Shown here piece by piece: positions 43,424-51,605 of a stretch of DNA of 64,000 bases (position 1 is the first letter of the stretch; each line of letters begins with the position of its first letter). The stretch is from positions 881,665 through 945,664 of the forward strand of contig NZ_KI912608.1 of NCBI RefSeq assembly GCF_000519265.1, written 5' to 3'. Made by a program: the position numbers and the translations under genes. Origin of the DNA: Desulfonatronum lacustre DSM 10312 (GTDB lineage Bacteria; Desulfobacterota; Desulfovibrionia; Desulfovibrionales; Desulfonatronaceae). A model generated the notes under the pieces. It saw only the letters and a program-made list of their open reading frames with translations. It was not told the origin of the DNA and did not search any database.

Positions 43424-44848
43424 ATGTCCGATTCCCAGATGGAGCAGAGCTTTGCCGAGATGTTCGAGGCCTCTGAAATGGAAATGAAGCCCGACCTGCG
43501 CGTGGGCGACCGGATCAAGGGGCGGATCATCGCCGTCAGCGAGGAAATGGTCTACGTTGACACCGGAACCAAAAGCGACGGGGTGATCGAGAAGCAGGAA
43601 CTCCTGGACAAGGACGACGTATTCTCGTTGCGGGAAGGCGATGAGGTTGAATTGTTCGTAGTGGCCGTCCAGGGCGGCCAGATCCGCCTGGCCAAGGCCC
43701 TGAGCGGAGAAGGCGGCCTGGAACAATTGCGGCAGGCCATGGAAGAAGGCATTCCGGTGGAAGGCAAGATCAAGGAAACCTGCAAGGGCGGGTTCCGGGT
43801 CCGGATTCTGGACAAGACGGCCTTCTGTCCGCTCAGCCAGGTGGACCGTCGTCCCGTGGTGGATCCGGAAGCCCTGGTGGGCGAAACCATGCAGTTTCTG
43901 ATCACCAAGGTTGAGGAGCGCGGACGAAATATCGTGGTGTCCCGCCGGGCGCTTTTGGATCTGGAATTGGCCGAGACCTTGGCCGAATTTCTTAAAAAAG
44001 TCTCGGTCGGGGATCTGCTCCAGGGCACGGTATCCCGGTTGGCCCCTTTCGGTGCGTTCGTGGAATTGGCCCCGAGTCTGGAAGGGCTGGTGCACGTCTC
44101 CGAACTGGGCTGGTCCCGCAATGTTTCTCCGGAAGACGTGGTGTCCGTGGGCGACCAAGTCACGGTCAAACTGCTCAAAGTCGACGACCAGGGCAAGGGA
44201 ATCCGCCTGGAATTGTCCATGAAACAGGCCATGGAAGACCCGTGGAGCCGGTTGGCCGACGAGGTCCGGGTGGGGGCCAAGCTGAGCGGACGGGTGACCA
44301 ACCTGGCCCCGTTCGGTGCGTTCATGGAAATCGTTCCCGGAATCGAAGGCCTCGTGCATGTGAGTGAGATGAGCTACCTGAAGCGGGTGCACAAGCCCGG
44401 AGACATGGTGGCCGTGGGCGACAGCGTCCCGGTGATGGTTAAGTCCATTGATCCGCAAACCCGGCGCATCGCTTTGTCCATGCGCGACGCCGAGGGCGAT
44501 CCCTGGGAGGGAGTGGCCGAACGATTCAAGAAAGGCCAGATGATTCAGGGGACCATGGAAAAGCGGGAAAAATTCGGCATGTTCGTCCGGCTCGAGCCCG
44601 GAGTCGTGGGCCTGTTGCCCCTTTCCCGTCTGGAACGCGCCGAGGACGAGGCCTATGCCAAGGCCAAGCCCGGAGACGTGCTGTCGGTTGTCGTCGACGT
44701 CGTGGACGTGGACAAGCGTCGTATCTCCTTGGCTCTGCCCGGTGCCGACCAGGGCGAGGACTGGCGTGGCCACGCGGCCCAGGAAACGGCTCCCATGGGG
44801 TCATTGGGCGAGCAGTTGAAAAAGGCCATGGAGGCCAAGGAAGAGTAA
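43424..44848 (+). CDS. S1 RNA-binding domain protein, ribosomal protein S1-like
   Basis: 474 aa from ATG at 43424 after AGGAG (ORF to 43313 is rejected). It has five S1-type OB units: about residues 25-95 (VGDRIKGRIIAVSEEMVYVD), 104-170 (weaker), 190-258 (VGDLLQGTVSRLAPFGAFVE), 276-345 (VGAKLSGRVTNLAPFGAFME) and 365-430 (KKGQMIQGTMEKREKFGMFV). Units three and four carry the LAPFGAF core. It may be a shorter S1 or an S1-like RNA chaperone; the true rpsA may be elsewhere. Palindrome F follows. Confidence 0.88.
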   Translation: MSDSQMEQSFAEMFEASEMEMKPDLRVGDRIKGRIIAVSEEMVYVDTGTKSDGVIEKQELLDKDDVFSLREGDEVELFVVAVQGGQIRLAKALSGEGGLEQLRQAMEEGIPVEGKIKETCKGGFRVRILDKTAFCPLSQVDRRPVVDPEALVGETMQFLITKVEERGRNIVVSRRALLDLELAETLAEFLKKVSVGDLLQGTVSRLAPFGAFVELAPSLEGLVHVSELGWSRNVSPEDVVSVGDQVTVKLLKVDDQGKGIRLELSMKQAMEDPWSRLADEVRVGAKLSGRVTNLAPFGAFMEIVPGIEGLVHVSEMSYLKRVHKPGDMVAVGDSVPVMVKSIDPQTRRIALSMRDAEGDPWEGVAERFKKGQMIQGTMEKREKFGMFVRLEPGVVGLLPLSRLERAEDEAYAKAKPGDVLSVVVDVVDVDKRRISLALPGADQGEDWRGHAAQETAPMGSLGEQLKKAMEAKEE

Positions 44849-44887
44849 AGAGGGGAGGCGCGGGCTATTGTTTAGGAGATGCTCGGG

Positions 44888-45118
44888 GTTGAAATCGAAA
44901 TCGGTATCGTAACTATTCAGCATAGAGTAATGCCGTTGTCGGGGTCGGTATCGGGATCGAAAACGCTGGGTAGCGTTCAAATTTTTCCTGTTCCGATTCC
45001 GATTCCGATAGCGACCCCGACTCCGATTGCCGGAGCAAGGGCGGAAACAAAATGTGCTGAATAGATACTCGGTATCAAAGCTTTTTTTGATTTCGATACC
45101 GATTTCGATTTTGTCGGC
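44888..45118. repeat. Six-base-unit palindrome, element F (outer), interrupted by an inner palindrome
   Basis: Outer arms: AAATCGAAATCGGTATCG at 44892-44909 pairs exactly with 45094-45111, and TATTCAGCA at 44914-44922 pairs exactly with TGCTGAATA at 45055-45063. The inner palindrome at 44938-45021 sits wholly inside the outer loop. It lies between the S1 gene and the ntrY 3' end, abutting the latter by 10 bases. Confidence 0.75.
44938..45021. repeat. Inner palindrome nested in element F
   Basis: GTCGGGGTCG at 44938-44947 pairs with CGACCCCGAC at 45012-45021; between them are phase-matched TCGGnn units. It has the same build as elements B and D and sits inside the loop of the outer element, as if one copy had been inserted into another. 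Confidence 0.65.
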
Positions 45119-45127
45119 AAAGTGGAG

Positions 45128-47329
45128 CTATGCTGGCAGGACGACCTCGAAGACACACCCACGCGGGGTGTTGGGCAGGACCCTGATCGTCCCCTGGTGC
45201 TCCCCGACGATGGACTTGGCGATGGTCAAACCCAGGCCGGTCCCGCCTTTCTTGCGGGAAAAGTAAGGCTCGAAGATGTTTTGCATGTCGTCGACCTGAC
45301 TGAGACCCTGCCCGTTGTCCTGGAACTCGATGCGCACCGACTGATTTTCCGGGTCGTGGCTGAGCCGGGTTCGTACTTCCGGTTGGTCCTGATCCTCCAG
45401 GGCCTCCACGGCGTTGGTCAGCAGGTTGATCCAGACCCGGCGCAGGGCTTCGGGGTCGAAACGTACCAGGGGAATCGGGCCGTCCACGTCCAGGGTCCAT
45501 TTGATGCGCACATGGCTGTTGCGGAACATGTCCACGATTTCCTCCAGATGCGGCTCCAGGGCGTTCTCGAAGGCCCGGACCTCCGGCAGCTTTGCAAAGG
45601 AAGAAAACTCCTGAACCATGCGCTGGAGATGTTCTACCTGGCGAATAATGATTTTGGTACACTGGTCAAAGACGGTTCGGTCGTCCACCTGGGCGGCGAA
45701 CTTGCGCTCCAACCGCTGAGCTGAAAGCTTGATGGGCGTCAGCGGATTCTTGATTTCATGGGCGATCCGACGAGCCACATCCTTCCAGGCGGCTAGGCGC
45801 TGCATCTTCTCCAGTTCCGTGACGTCCTCGAACACCGCAATGACCCCGCCCTGATCCTGCAGGTGGACGATGTTCACCAACAGCTTGATTTCCCTGGACC
45901 CCATGCGCAGATCCAATTGCCGCTGCCATTTGGCCCGGGGGTGGACGTGCAGGTGCTTGATCACGCCCTGGAGCATGCCCAGATAATCCTGATGCAGAAA
46001 CTGGTTGGGCGTCTTGCCCAGGATTTGCCGGGAGTCGAAATTCAGGATCGCCTCGGCGGCCTTGTTCACCGTGCTCACCCGTCCGTCCGGGCCGATGGAG
46101 ACCACTCCGGAAGTGATGTTGTCCAGTACGGCCTCCATATACTGGCCCCTGGTCTCCAATTCCTGGTTTTGATCTTCCAGGCGGGCGTTGGCCTGGGTCA
46201 GTTTAGCCCGGCTGGACTCCAGATCCCGGACCATATGGTTGAAGGACTGAACCAGCATGCCCAGTTCGTCCTTGGCGTCATCCTGGAGGCGAAAGGCCAG
46301 GTCCCCCTCGGCGATGCGCTGGGTGCCCAGAGCCAGGGCCTGGACCGGGGCGGAAAGTTCCTTGGCCAGGCGAAAGCCGAACCAGGTCGCGGCAAGGACG
46401 ATCAGCAGGGTGGTCAGCCCCAGGACCAAGTAGAGCGTCACCTTCAAGGGATACTTCAGGGTTTGCAATTTTTTGTATTCGTCCACGCCCCGGACGATCT
46501 GGCGCAACTTGAACAGCAGCCCCTCGCCCAGGCTGTCGCCCAGGACCAGATAGCCGGTCCGCCCGCCGTCCACAGGCAGCACTCCCACGACCAGATCGGA
46601 ACTGGGTCCGGGATGAATGGCGGAGAGAATCCGGGGGGAGTCCAGCAGGGATTCCAGGTTCATCTCCGTGCGGACGCTGGGCCAGGCCGCGGCCCAGTCC
46701 TCGTTGGCGTGCCAATTCTGCTCGGTCAGCCCCGGAGAGAGGACGCCGGTCAGCCCCAGCCCGTATTCCTGGCGTTTTTCGTCCAGAAAGGCGTGCATGG
46801 GCCGTCCGCCCCAGGAATATTGGCGTTCTCGGATATGGTTGACCAAAAATTCACCGCGCTGCTCCAGACGTTCCTGAGCCGAGGAATAAAAGGATTGGCC
46901 GACGGTCAGGGCTTGTTCCAGGGATTTTTCCATCTGCCCTTCGAACCAGAAGTCCACGGATGTGCGCACGAAGATCAGGGAAATCAGAAATAGCAGAACC
47001 GTGGGGACCAGGGAGAGGGACACGAAGGCCAGGACCAGTCGAGTGCGCAGCCGGACCCCGATGACCTTGCGTCGTCGCTCCAGGATGAGCTTGACCACGT
47101 TTCTGGCCACCAAAAACAGGACGACCAGCAACAGGATGAAGTTCAGGTTGTACAGGGCGAAAAAAACGTAGGAGTCGACCCGCAGGAAATTGAGCTGCAC
47201 CCAGACCAACACGACCACGGCAATAAAACCGAACAGTGCCAAGTACAACTCACGCTGCCGGCGTTTGCGTTGGACCCTGTCCGGAACGCTGATCTTGATC
47301 GGGTCGGGGGAAGGCGAAGGTTCGGGCAT
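45128..47329 (-). CDS. ntrY: NtrY-like sensor histidine kinase
   Basis: 733 aa from ATG at 47329; TTG at 47350 would add seven residues and neither has a strong ribosome site. Order: a proline-rich start, two or three N-terminal membrane helices (about 30-125), a periplasmic or sensory region (about 125-300), another helix, HAMP (KELSAPVQALALGTQRIAEG), PAS (LDNITSGVVSIGPDGRVSTV), HisKA with VARRIAHEIKNPLTPIKLSA, and HATPase with NAVEALED and GGTGLGLTIAKSI. It phosphorylates a NtrX-type regulator that is not in this window. It ends 10 bases from palindrome F. The upstream gene is DUF4390. Confidence 0.93.
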   Translation of the reverse strand: MPEPSPSPDPIKISVPDRVQRKRRQRELYLALFGFIAVVVLVWVQLNFLRVDSYVFFALYNLNFILLLVVLFLVARNVVKLILERRRKVIGVRLRTRLVLAFVSLSLVPTVLLFLISLIFVRTSVDFWFEGQMEKSLEQALTVGQSFYSSAQERLEQRGEFLVNHIRERQYSWGGRPMHAFLDEKRQEYGLGLTGVLSPGLTEQNWHANEDWAAAWPSVRTEMNLESLLDSPRILSAIHPGPSSDLVVGVLPVDGGRTGYLVLGDSLGEGLLFKLRQIVRGVDEYKKLQTLKYPLKVTLYLVLGLTTLLIVLAATWFGFRLAKELSAPVQALALGTQRIAEGDLAFRLQDDAKDELGMLVQSFNHMVRDLESSRAKLTQANARLEDQNQELETRGQYMEAVLDNITSGVVSIGPDGRVSTVNKAAEAILNFDSRQILGKTPNQFLHQDYLGMLQGVIKHLHVHPRAKWQRQLDLRMGSREIKLLVNIVHLQDQGGVIAVFEDVTELEKMQRLAAWKDVARRIAHEIKNPLTPIKLSAQRLERKFAAQVDDRTVFDQCTKIIIRQVEHLQRMVQEFSSFAKLPEVRAFENALEPHLEEIVDMFRNSHVRIKWTLDVDGPIPLVRFDPEALRRVWINLLTNAVEALEDQDQPEVRTRLSHDPENQSVRIEFQDNGQGLSQVDDMQNIFEPYFSRKKGGTGLGLTIAKSIVGEHQGTIRVLPNTPRGCVFEVVLPA

Positions 47330-47415
47330 GGGCGGTGAGTGCGCGGTCAACCTTGGACGATGGGTGCGCGGGTCACCCTTGAGCGACGAGCGCGGTCAAC
47401 CATGACCGACGGCGC

Positions 47416-48030
47416 TCAAGGGACGGAGAATTCCAGTTCATAGCGAATCGGGGTCATCACTTCCCAGGACCAAAAGAAGAGCACGCGGCGCATCCACACG
47501 GGGATGTCCCGGCGATCCAGGGTGACTTCCAATTCCATGTGATAGGTCTGGCCCGGAACCAGCATGGACCATTCGCCCATTTCCAGGCTGATCTCCCGCC
47601 AATGTTCGGTGATCAAGTCCTTGAGTTCCTTGGCCTTGACCAGATGTTCCTTCTGGGGCAACGTCAACTCGTATTCTTGAGTCAACGGGTTCCATTCCAA
47701 GACATGCTCAAAGATCTGTTCGTGAAGGATTCTGTTGGGCAAGAATAAGCGCTTGGAGATCAGACGGGCGGTCCCTTCCAACCAGAGGTCGACTCCTTCG
47801 TGCAGGACCGCGGCGACGGGTTCGGGCTGTTCCAGACGCAACCCGAAGCGGAGATGAATTTTTTCGGCTTGGCTGTCCACCACCAAGTTGTCCAGAGCCA
47901 GCAACGTGGCCCCCATGCCGGGGATCGGAATTGCGACCACGGTCAGGACCAGCAGACAACTCAGGATAAAATGGCGAATATGGAGCATCAAATGGGGGAT
48001 GGATGATATTTGAGGAGAAGCCCTGCGCAT
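47416..48030 (-). CDS. DUF4390 protein, partner of NtrY-type kinase
   Basis: 204 aa from ATG at 48030. A signal peptide (about 14-42, FILSCLLVLTVVAIPIPGMG) precedes a beta-rich domain with LRFGLRLEQPEPVAAVLHEG, then LTLPQKEHLVKAKELKDLIT and VLFFWSWEVMTPIRYELEFS. The family is DUF4390, which lies directly upstream of ntrY-like kinases in many proteobacteria and is thought to be an exported sensor partner (inference). The 86-bp gap to ntrY has two copies of GCGCGGTCAACC at 47341 and 47390. Confidence 0.85.
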   Translation of the reverse strand: MRRASPQISSIPHLMLHIRHFILSCLLVLTVVAIPIPGMGATLLALDNLVVDSQAEKIHLRFGLRLEQPEPVAAVLHEGVDLWLEGTARLISKRLFLPNRILHEQIFEHVLEWNPLTQEYELTLPQKEHLVKAKELKDLITEHWREISLEMGEWSMLVPGQTYHMELEVTLDRRDIPVWMRRVLFFWSWEVMTPIRYELEFSVP

Positions 48031-48098
48031 CAAGATGATCCTCTACCCTTATTGGCATGCCTTTGACAACCAGCAAGGCTTTGTTTAGCGGAGCGCAT

Positions 48099-50261
48099 AT
48101 GCAACTGAACGAACATGACGGCAAGACACTCTTCGAGGAATCGGGCGTTCCCACGCCCAAAGGCCTGTTGCTTTCTCCCGACGATTTGACCGAAGGGCGA
48201 CGCTTGGAACTGATGTCCCGGTTGGTCGGAATACCCTCGCCCTGGATGCTCAAGGTTCAGGTGCTCTCCGGCGGACGCGGCAAGCAAGGGGGGATCGTCT
48301 CCGTGGACTCCCTTGAAGAATTGGTCACCAACGCCGAGGGCCTGTTTCAAATGATCGTCAGTGACCGGAAGGTTCCGTTGCTGCGTATTGAACAACGGGC
48401 GGACATCGCCCGGGAATTCTATCTCAGCCTGACCCTGCATCGGGAGTGGGGCTGCCCGGTGCTGACCATCGGCCGTCGGGGCGGAGTAGATGTGGAAGCC
48501 ATCGGCGCCGAGGATCCGGAAAATCTTTTCATTCAGAAAATCAATCCTTTGGCCGGGTTGATGGATCATCACATTCGCGCGGCATTTTTTCATTTGGGAC
48601 TGGACCGAGACGCGATCAAGGCCTTTTGGCCGGGCTTTCAAACTCTGGTGCGCAACCTCTGGAACTGCTTCCTGCGCAACGGTTTGCTGCTGGCGGAAAT
48701 CAACCCCTTGGTGCTGACGGGGGACGATCGCTGGCTGGCCCTGGACGGCAAGGTGGAGGTGGACGACAACTTGGCGGATCAGCGACCGGAGTTGCGGCGC
48801 TATGAACGGGACCTCTACTTCAGCGATCAGGAGTGCAGGGCCAGGCAGGCTGGATTGAGCTATCACCGCTTCGGCGGCCGGGTGGGTCTGATGGTCAACG
48901 GGGCCGGGCTGGCCATGGCCACCATGGATCTGCTTACCTTTTCCGGTCTGGAGCCGGCAAATTTTCTCGACCTGGGCGGAGGCGCCGGTCAAAAGGCCAT
49001 GGACGCGGCCATGGCCATCCTGCTCGACGATCCTCAGGTCGAAGCCGTGTTGATCAACCTGTTCGGTGGCATCCTTTCCTGTGAAAAGGTGGCCGCGGCC
49101 TTGAAGAACGCCCTGGGCGGCCGCCCGCCGTCCAAATCGGTGGTGGTGCGGCTTTCCGGGCATGGGGCAGAGGCCGGTTGTGCTTTACTGGCGGACGTGC
49201 CCGGAAACACTTTGCATGTGACCGACGACTTGAGCCAAGCCCTGGCCGTGTTGAAGACGCTTGTCCCGAGTCGGACTCCGGTCGCGGAGGCAACCGGCGG
49301 ATCGGGCTCTGGTTTGTCCACGGCGTCCTTCACGGGGGCATCGTCCATCCCCGTCGCCGAAAGTTTACCTCGTGACCGGCCCTTCGGCCTGAATGCTTCC
49401 TCCCAAGTTTTGGTGCAGGGGCTGACCGGAAGGGAAGGGCAGCGCCATGCCGCCCTGATGCAGGAATATGGAACCCTGGTTGTGGCCGGAGTGACGCCCT
49501 TCAAGGGCGGGGAGAACGTGCTCGGGCTGCCGGTCTATTCCAGCGTGGCCGCGGCGGTGTCCAAACACCGGATCGACGTCTCCATTATTTTCGTTCCCGC
49601 CGCGGTGGCCGCGGACGCCATCCTGGAGGCGGCCCAGGCCGGAGTGCCCTGGATCGTCTGCATTACCGAGGGCATTCCCCAGATGGACATGCTCCGGGTG
49701 CTCAAGCAGCTCGACGGCTCGCCCAGCAGGTTGGTCGGTCCCAATACTCCCGGCCTGATCGTGCCCGGTGAGATCAAGGTCGGGATCATGCCCGGCCATA
49801 TCTTCACCCCCGGGCCGGTGGCCGTGCTCTCCCGCAGCGGCACGCTGACCTATGAAACCGTGCACCGCCTCTCAGCGGCCGGCATCGGCCAATCCGTATG
49901 CATCGGCGTGGGCGGAGACCCCTACGTCGGTTTGGGGTTGACGCCCTGCGCCGAGTTGGTGATCGCTGATCCCCGGACCGAAGCCGTGTTGATCCTGGGC
50001 GAGATCGGCGGTCGGGCCGAAGAGGAAACCGCCGAGCACCTGCGGACCATGGGCTGGAACGGACCGATCCTGGCCTTCATCGCCGGACGGACCGCCCCCG
50101 AGGGCAAGCGTCTCGGCCATGCCGGAGCCATTCTGGAAAAGGGCGGCGGCGGCATCCAGGCCAAACTCGATCGCCTCCAGGCCGCCGGCGTGACCCTCTG
50201 CACGAATCTGGACGACATCGCCCGGCTGACCGGGGAGGCATTAGAAATAGGGCGCGGATGA
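48099..50261 (+). CDS. Succinyl-CoA synthetase-type enzyme, beta and alpha subunits fused
   Basis: 720 aa from ATG at 48099 after GCGGAG. The N-terminal half is SucC-like (KVQVLSGGRGKQGGIVSVD, then LMVNGAGLAMATMDLLTFSG, and NFLDLGGGAGQKAMDAAMAI with LINLFGGILSCEKVA). The C-terminal half is SucD-like (SQVLVQGLTGREGQRHAAL, GVTPFKGGENVLGLPVYSS, and LSRSGTLTYETVHRLS) with the phosphohistidine in RLGHAGAIL (about His674). A roughly 60-residue linker (TPVAEATGGSGSG) joins the halves. All catalytic motifs remain, so it should make succinyl-CoA or a related acyl-CoA with ATP. The fused beta-alpha order is unusual against the standard two-gene sucCD. Confidence 0.9.
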   Translation: MQLNEHDGKTLFEESGVPTPKGLLLSPDDLTEGRRLELMSRLVGIPSPWMLKVQVLSGGRGKQGGIVSVDSLEELVTNAEGLFQMIVSDRKVPLLRIEQRADIAREFYLSLTLHREWGCPVLTIGRRGGVDVEAIGAEDPENLFIQKINPLAGLMDHHIRAAFFHLGLDRDAIKAFWPGFQTLVRNLWNCFLRNGLLLAEINPLVLTGDDRWLALDGKVEVDDNLADQRPELRRYERDLYFSDQECRARQAGLSYHRFGGRVGLMVNGAGLAMATMDLLTFSGLEPANFLDLGGGAGQKAMDAAMAILLDDPQVEAVLINLFGGILSCEKVAAALKNALGGRPPSKSVVVRLSGHGAEAGCALLADVPGNTLHVTDDLSQALAVLKTLVPSRTPVAEATGGSGSGLSTASFTGASSIPVAESLPRDRPFGLNASSQVLVQGLTGREGQRHAALMQEYGTLVVAGVTPFKGGENVLGLPVYSSVAAAVSKHRIDVSIIFVPAAVAADAILEAAQAGVPWIVCITEGIPQMDMLRVLKQLDGSPSRLVGPNTPGLIVPGEIKVGIMPGHIFTPGPVAVLSRSGTLTYETVHRLSAAGIGQSVCIGVGGDPYVGLGLTPCAELVIADPRTEAVLILGEIGGRAEEETAEHLRTMGWNGPILAFIAGRTAPEGKRLGHAGAILEKGGGGIQAKLDRLQAAGVTLCTNLDDIARLTGEALEIGRG

Positions 50262-50725
50262 AAGCCATAGCCTGTCTGGCGGTGGGGCGGTTGAAAACGC
50301 CGCACTGGGTGCGGGCCGCGGAGCACTACGCGACGTTGATTGGGCGGTTCGTCCGGTTTGAACGTGTGGAGGTCAAGGACGCTCCGGGCCACTTGACCCT
50401 GGAACGGCGGATCGACATGGAGAGCAAGGCACTGCTGGCCAAACTGGGACCCAAGGACCGGGTCCTGGGTTTGGACGCGGCGGGACGGGGGTATTCATCG
50501 GAAGCCTTTGCTACGGCCCTGGAAGCATGGTGGGAAGACCCGGTGCGCCGACCTTGTTTCGTGCTGGGCGGCGCCTTCGGCTTTTCCGGAGAGTTTCGGG
50601 AGCGCTGCGATCAATTGATCAGCCTGAGTCCCATGACCTTGCCCCATGAACTGGCCCGTGTGGTGCTTTTCGAACAGGTTTACCGAGCCCTGACCATCCA
50701 GCGGGGGACGGGCTATCACCATTGA
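50258..50725 (+). CDS. rlmH: RlmH, 23S rRNA pseudouridine-1915 N3-methyltransferase
   Basis: 155 aa SPOUT methyltransferase. Family marks: GLDAAGRGYSSEAFA, VLGGAFGFSGEFRER, LSLSPMTLPHELARVVLFEQ and the ending TIQRGTGYHH. It methylates the pseudouridine at E. coli position 1915 of 23S rRNA on intact ribosomes. It overlaps the preceding gene by four bases and is followed 22 bases later by the CpoB-like gene. Confidence 0.97.
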   Translation: MKAIACLAVGRLKTPHWVRAAEHYATLIGRFVRFERVEVKDAPGHLTLERRIDMESKALLAKLGPKDRVLGLDAAGRGYSSEAFATALEAWWEDPVRRPCFVLGGAFGFSGEFRERCDQLISLSPMTLPHELARVVLFEQVYRALTIQRGTGYHH

Positions 50726-50747
50726 ACGGTTGGGAAGGAGATATTCC

Positions 50748-51605
50748 ATGAGACGGCATTGGATGCCCTTGGTCATCGGGGCGGGTCTGCTCGTTCTGGG
50801 ACTTGCCGGTTGCGCCTCTCCGTCGTTGCAGCAAGGCCGTATCGGCAATCTGGAGTATGCCCTGGTGGAAGTCCGCGACCGCCAGGACCGACTGGCGGAT
50901 GAATTCCGGGAACGCCTGGACTCCATGGAGCTGTCGCTGTTGCAACAGGAACGCTTTCTCCAGGATGTCTTGGCCGCGCAAGATCCGACCAAGTCGGTCG
51001 TCGAGGAAACTTCCCGAAGCACTCCGAAGTCCGCGGATGCAATGACGCCGCCCTCCGCAACGCCTTTCGAGGCGGACCAGACAGAGGCGGTTCCAGCACT
51101 ACGGACGCCTTCCGAACCCGCATCCGTTCCTGGACCTCGCCTGACTCCGGAACCCGAGGTCCGACCCTCGCCGACTCCCAAGCCTCAACCGTCCGCTTCA
51201 GCCGATTCACGGGATCAAAACGAGGCCAAGGAACTGTACGATCAGGCCTTGGCAAAATATTATCGAGGCGAATACGCCCAGGCCCGTGCGGACTTTTTCA
51301 CCTTTCAAGAACGTTTTCCGAACCACCCCCTGGTGCCCAACGCGCTGTATTGGCAAGCGGAAACCCACTACGCCCAAAAGCAGTTCGCACAGTCCATTCT
51401 GGTCTTCAAGGAACTGAGCCGACGGTTTCCCAAAAGCGCCAAGGCTCCCGACGCCCTGCTCAAGGCCGGGTTCGCCTATGAGCAGTTGGGGGACTATCCC
51501 AACGCCCGCTTTCATCTCCGGATCGTCATCGACGATTACCCCGACACTCCGGCCTCTCGGTTGGGCCGTGAGCGCCTGCCACAACTGCCGACCACCGCTT
51601 CGTGA
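50748..51605 (+). CDS. CpoB/YbgF-like lipoprotein with coiled coil and TPR
   Basis: 285 aa from ATG at 50748 after AAGGAG. Signal sequence with lipobox (LAGC), a coiled-coil segment (about 30-80, YALVEVRDRQDRLADEFRER), a proline-rich linker, then TPR units typical of YbgF (LYDQALAKYYRGEYAQARAD and AQSILVFKELSRRFPKSAKA). CpoB coordinates outer-membrane constriction and peptidoglycan synthesis with Tol-Pal. No tol genes are nearby, so the link is by architecture only. dprA overlaps its 3' end by four bases. Confidence 0.85.
   Translation: MRRHWMPLVIGAGLLVLGLAGCASPSLQQGRIGNLEYALVEVRDRQDRLADEFRERLDSMELSLLQQERFLQDVLAAQDPTKSVVEETSRSTPKSADAMTPPSATPFEADQTEAVPALRTPSEPASVPGPRLTPEPEVRPSPTPKPQPSASADSRDQNEAKELYDQALAKYYRGEYAQARADFFTFQERFPNHPLVPNALYWQAETHYAQKQFAQSILVFKELSRRFPKSAKAPDALLKAGFAYEQLGDYPNARFHLRIVIDDYPDTPASRLGRERLPQLPTTAS

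Noticed and set aside
43088-44773. 561-codon open frame on the minus strand
   Set aside because: Antisense shadow of the S1-domain gene; low-complexity HDG/HVH runs and no ribosome site.
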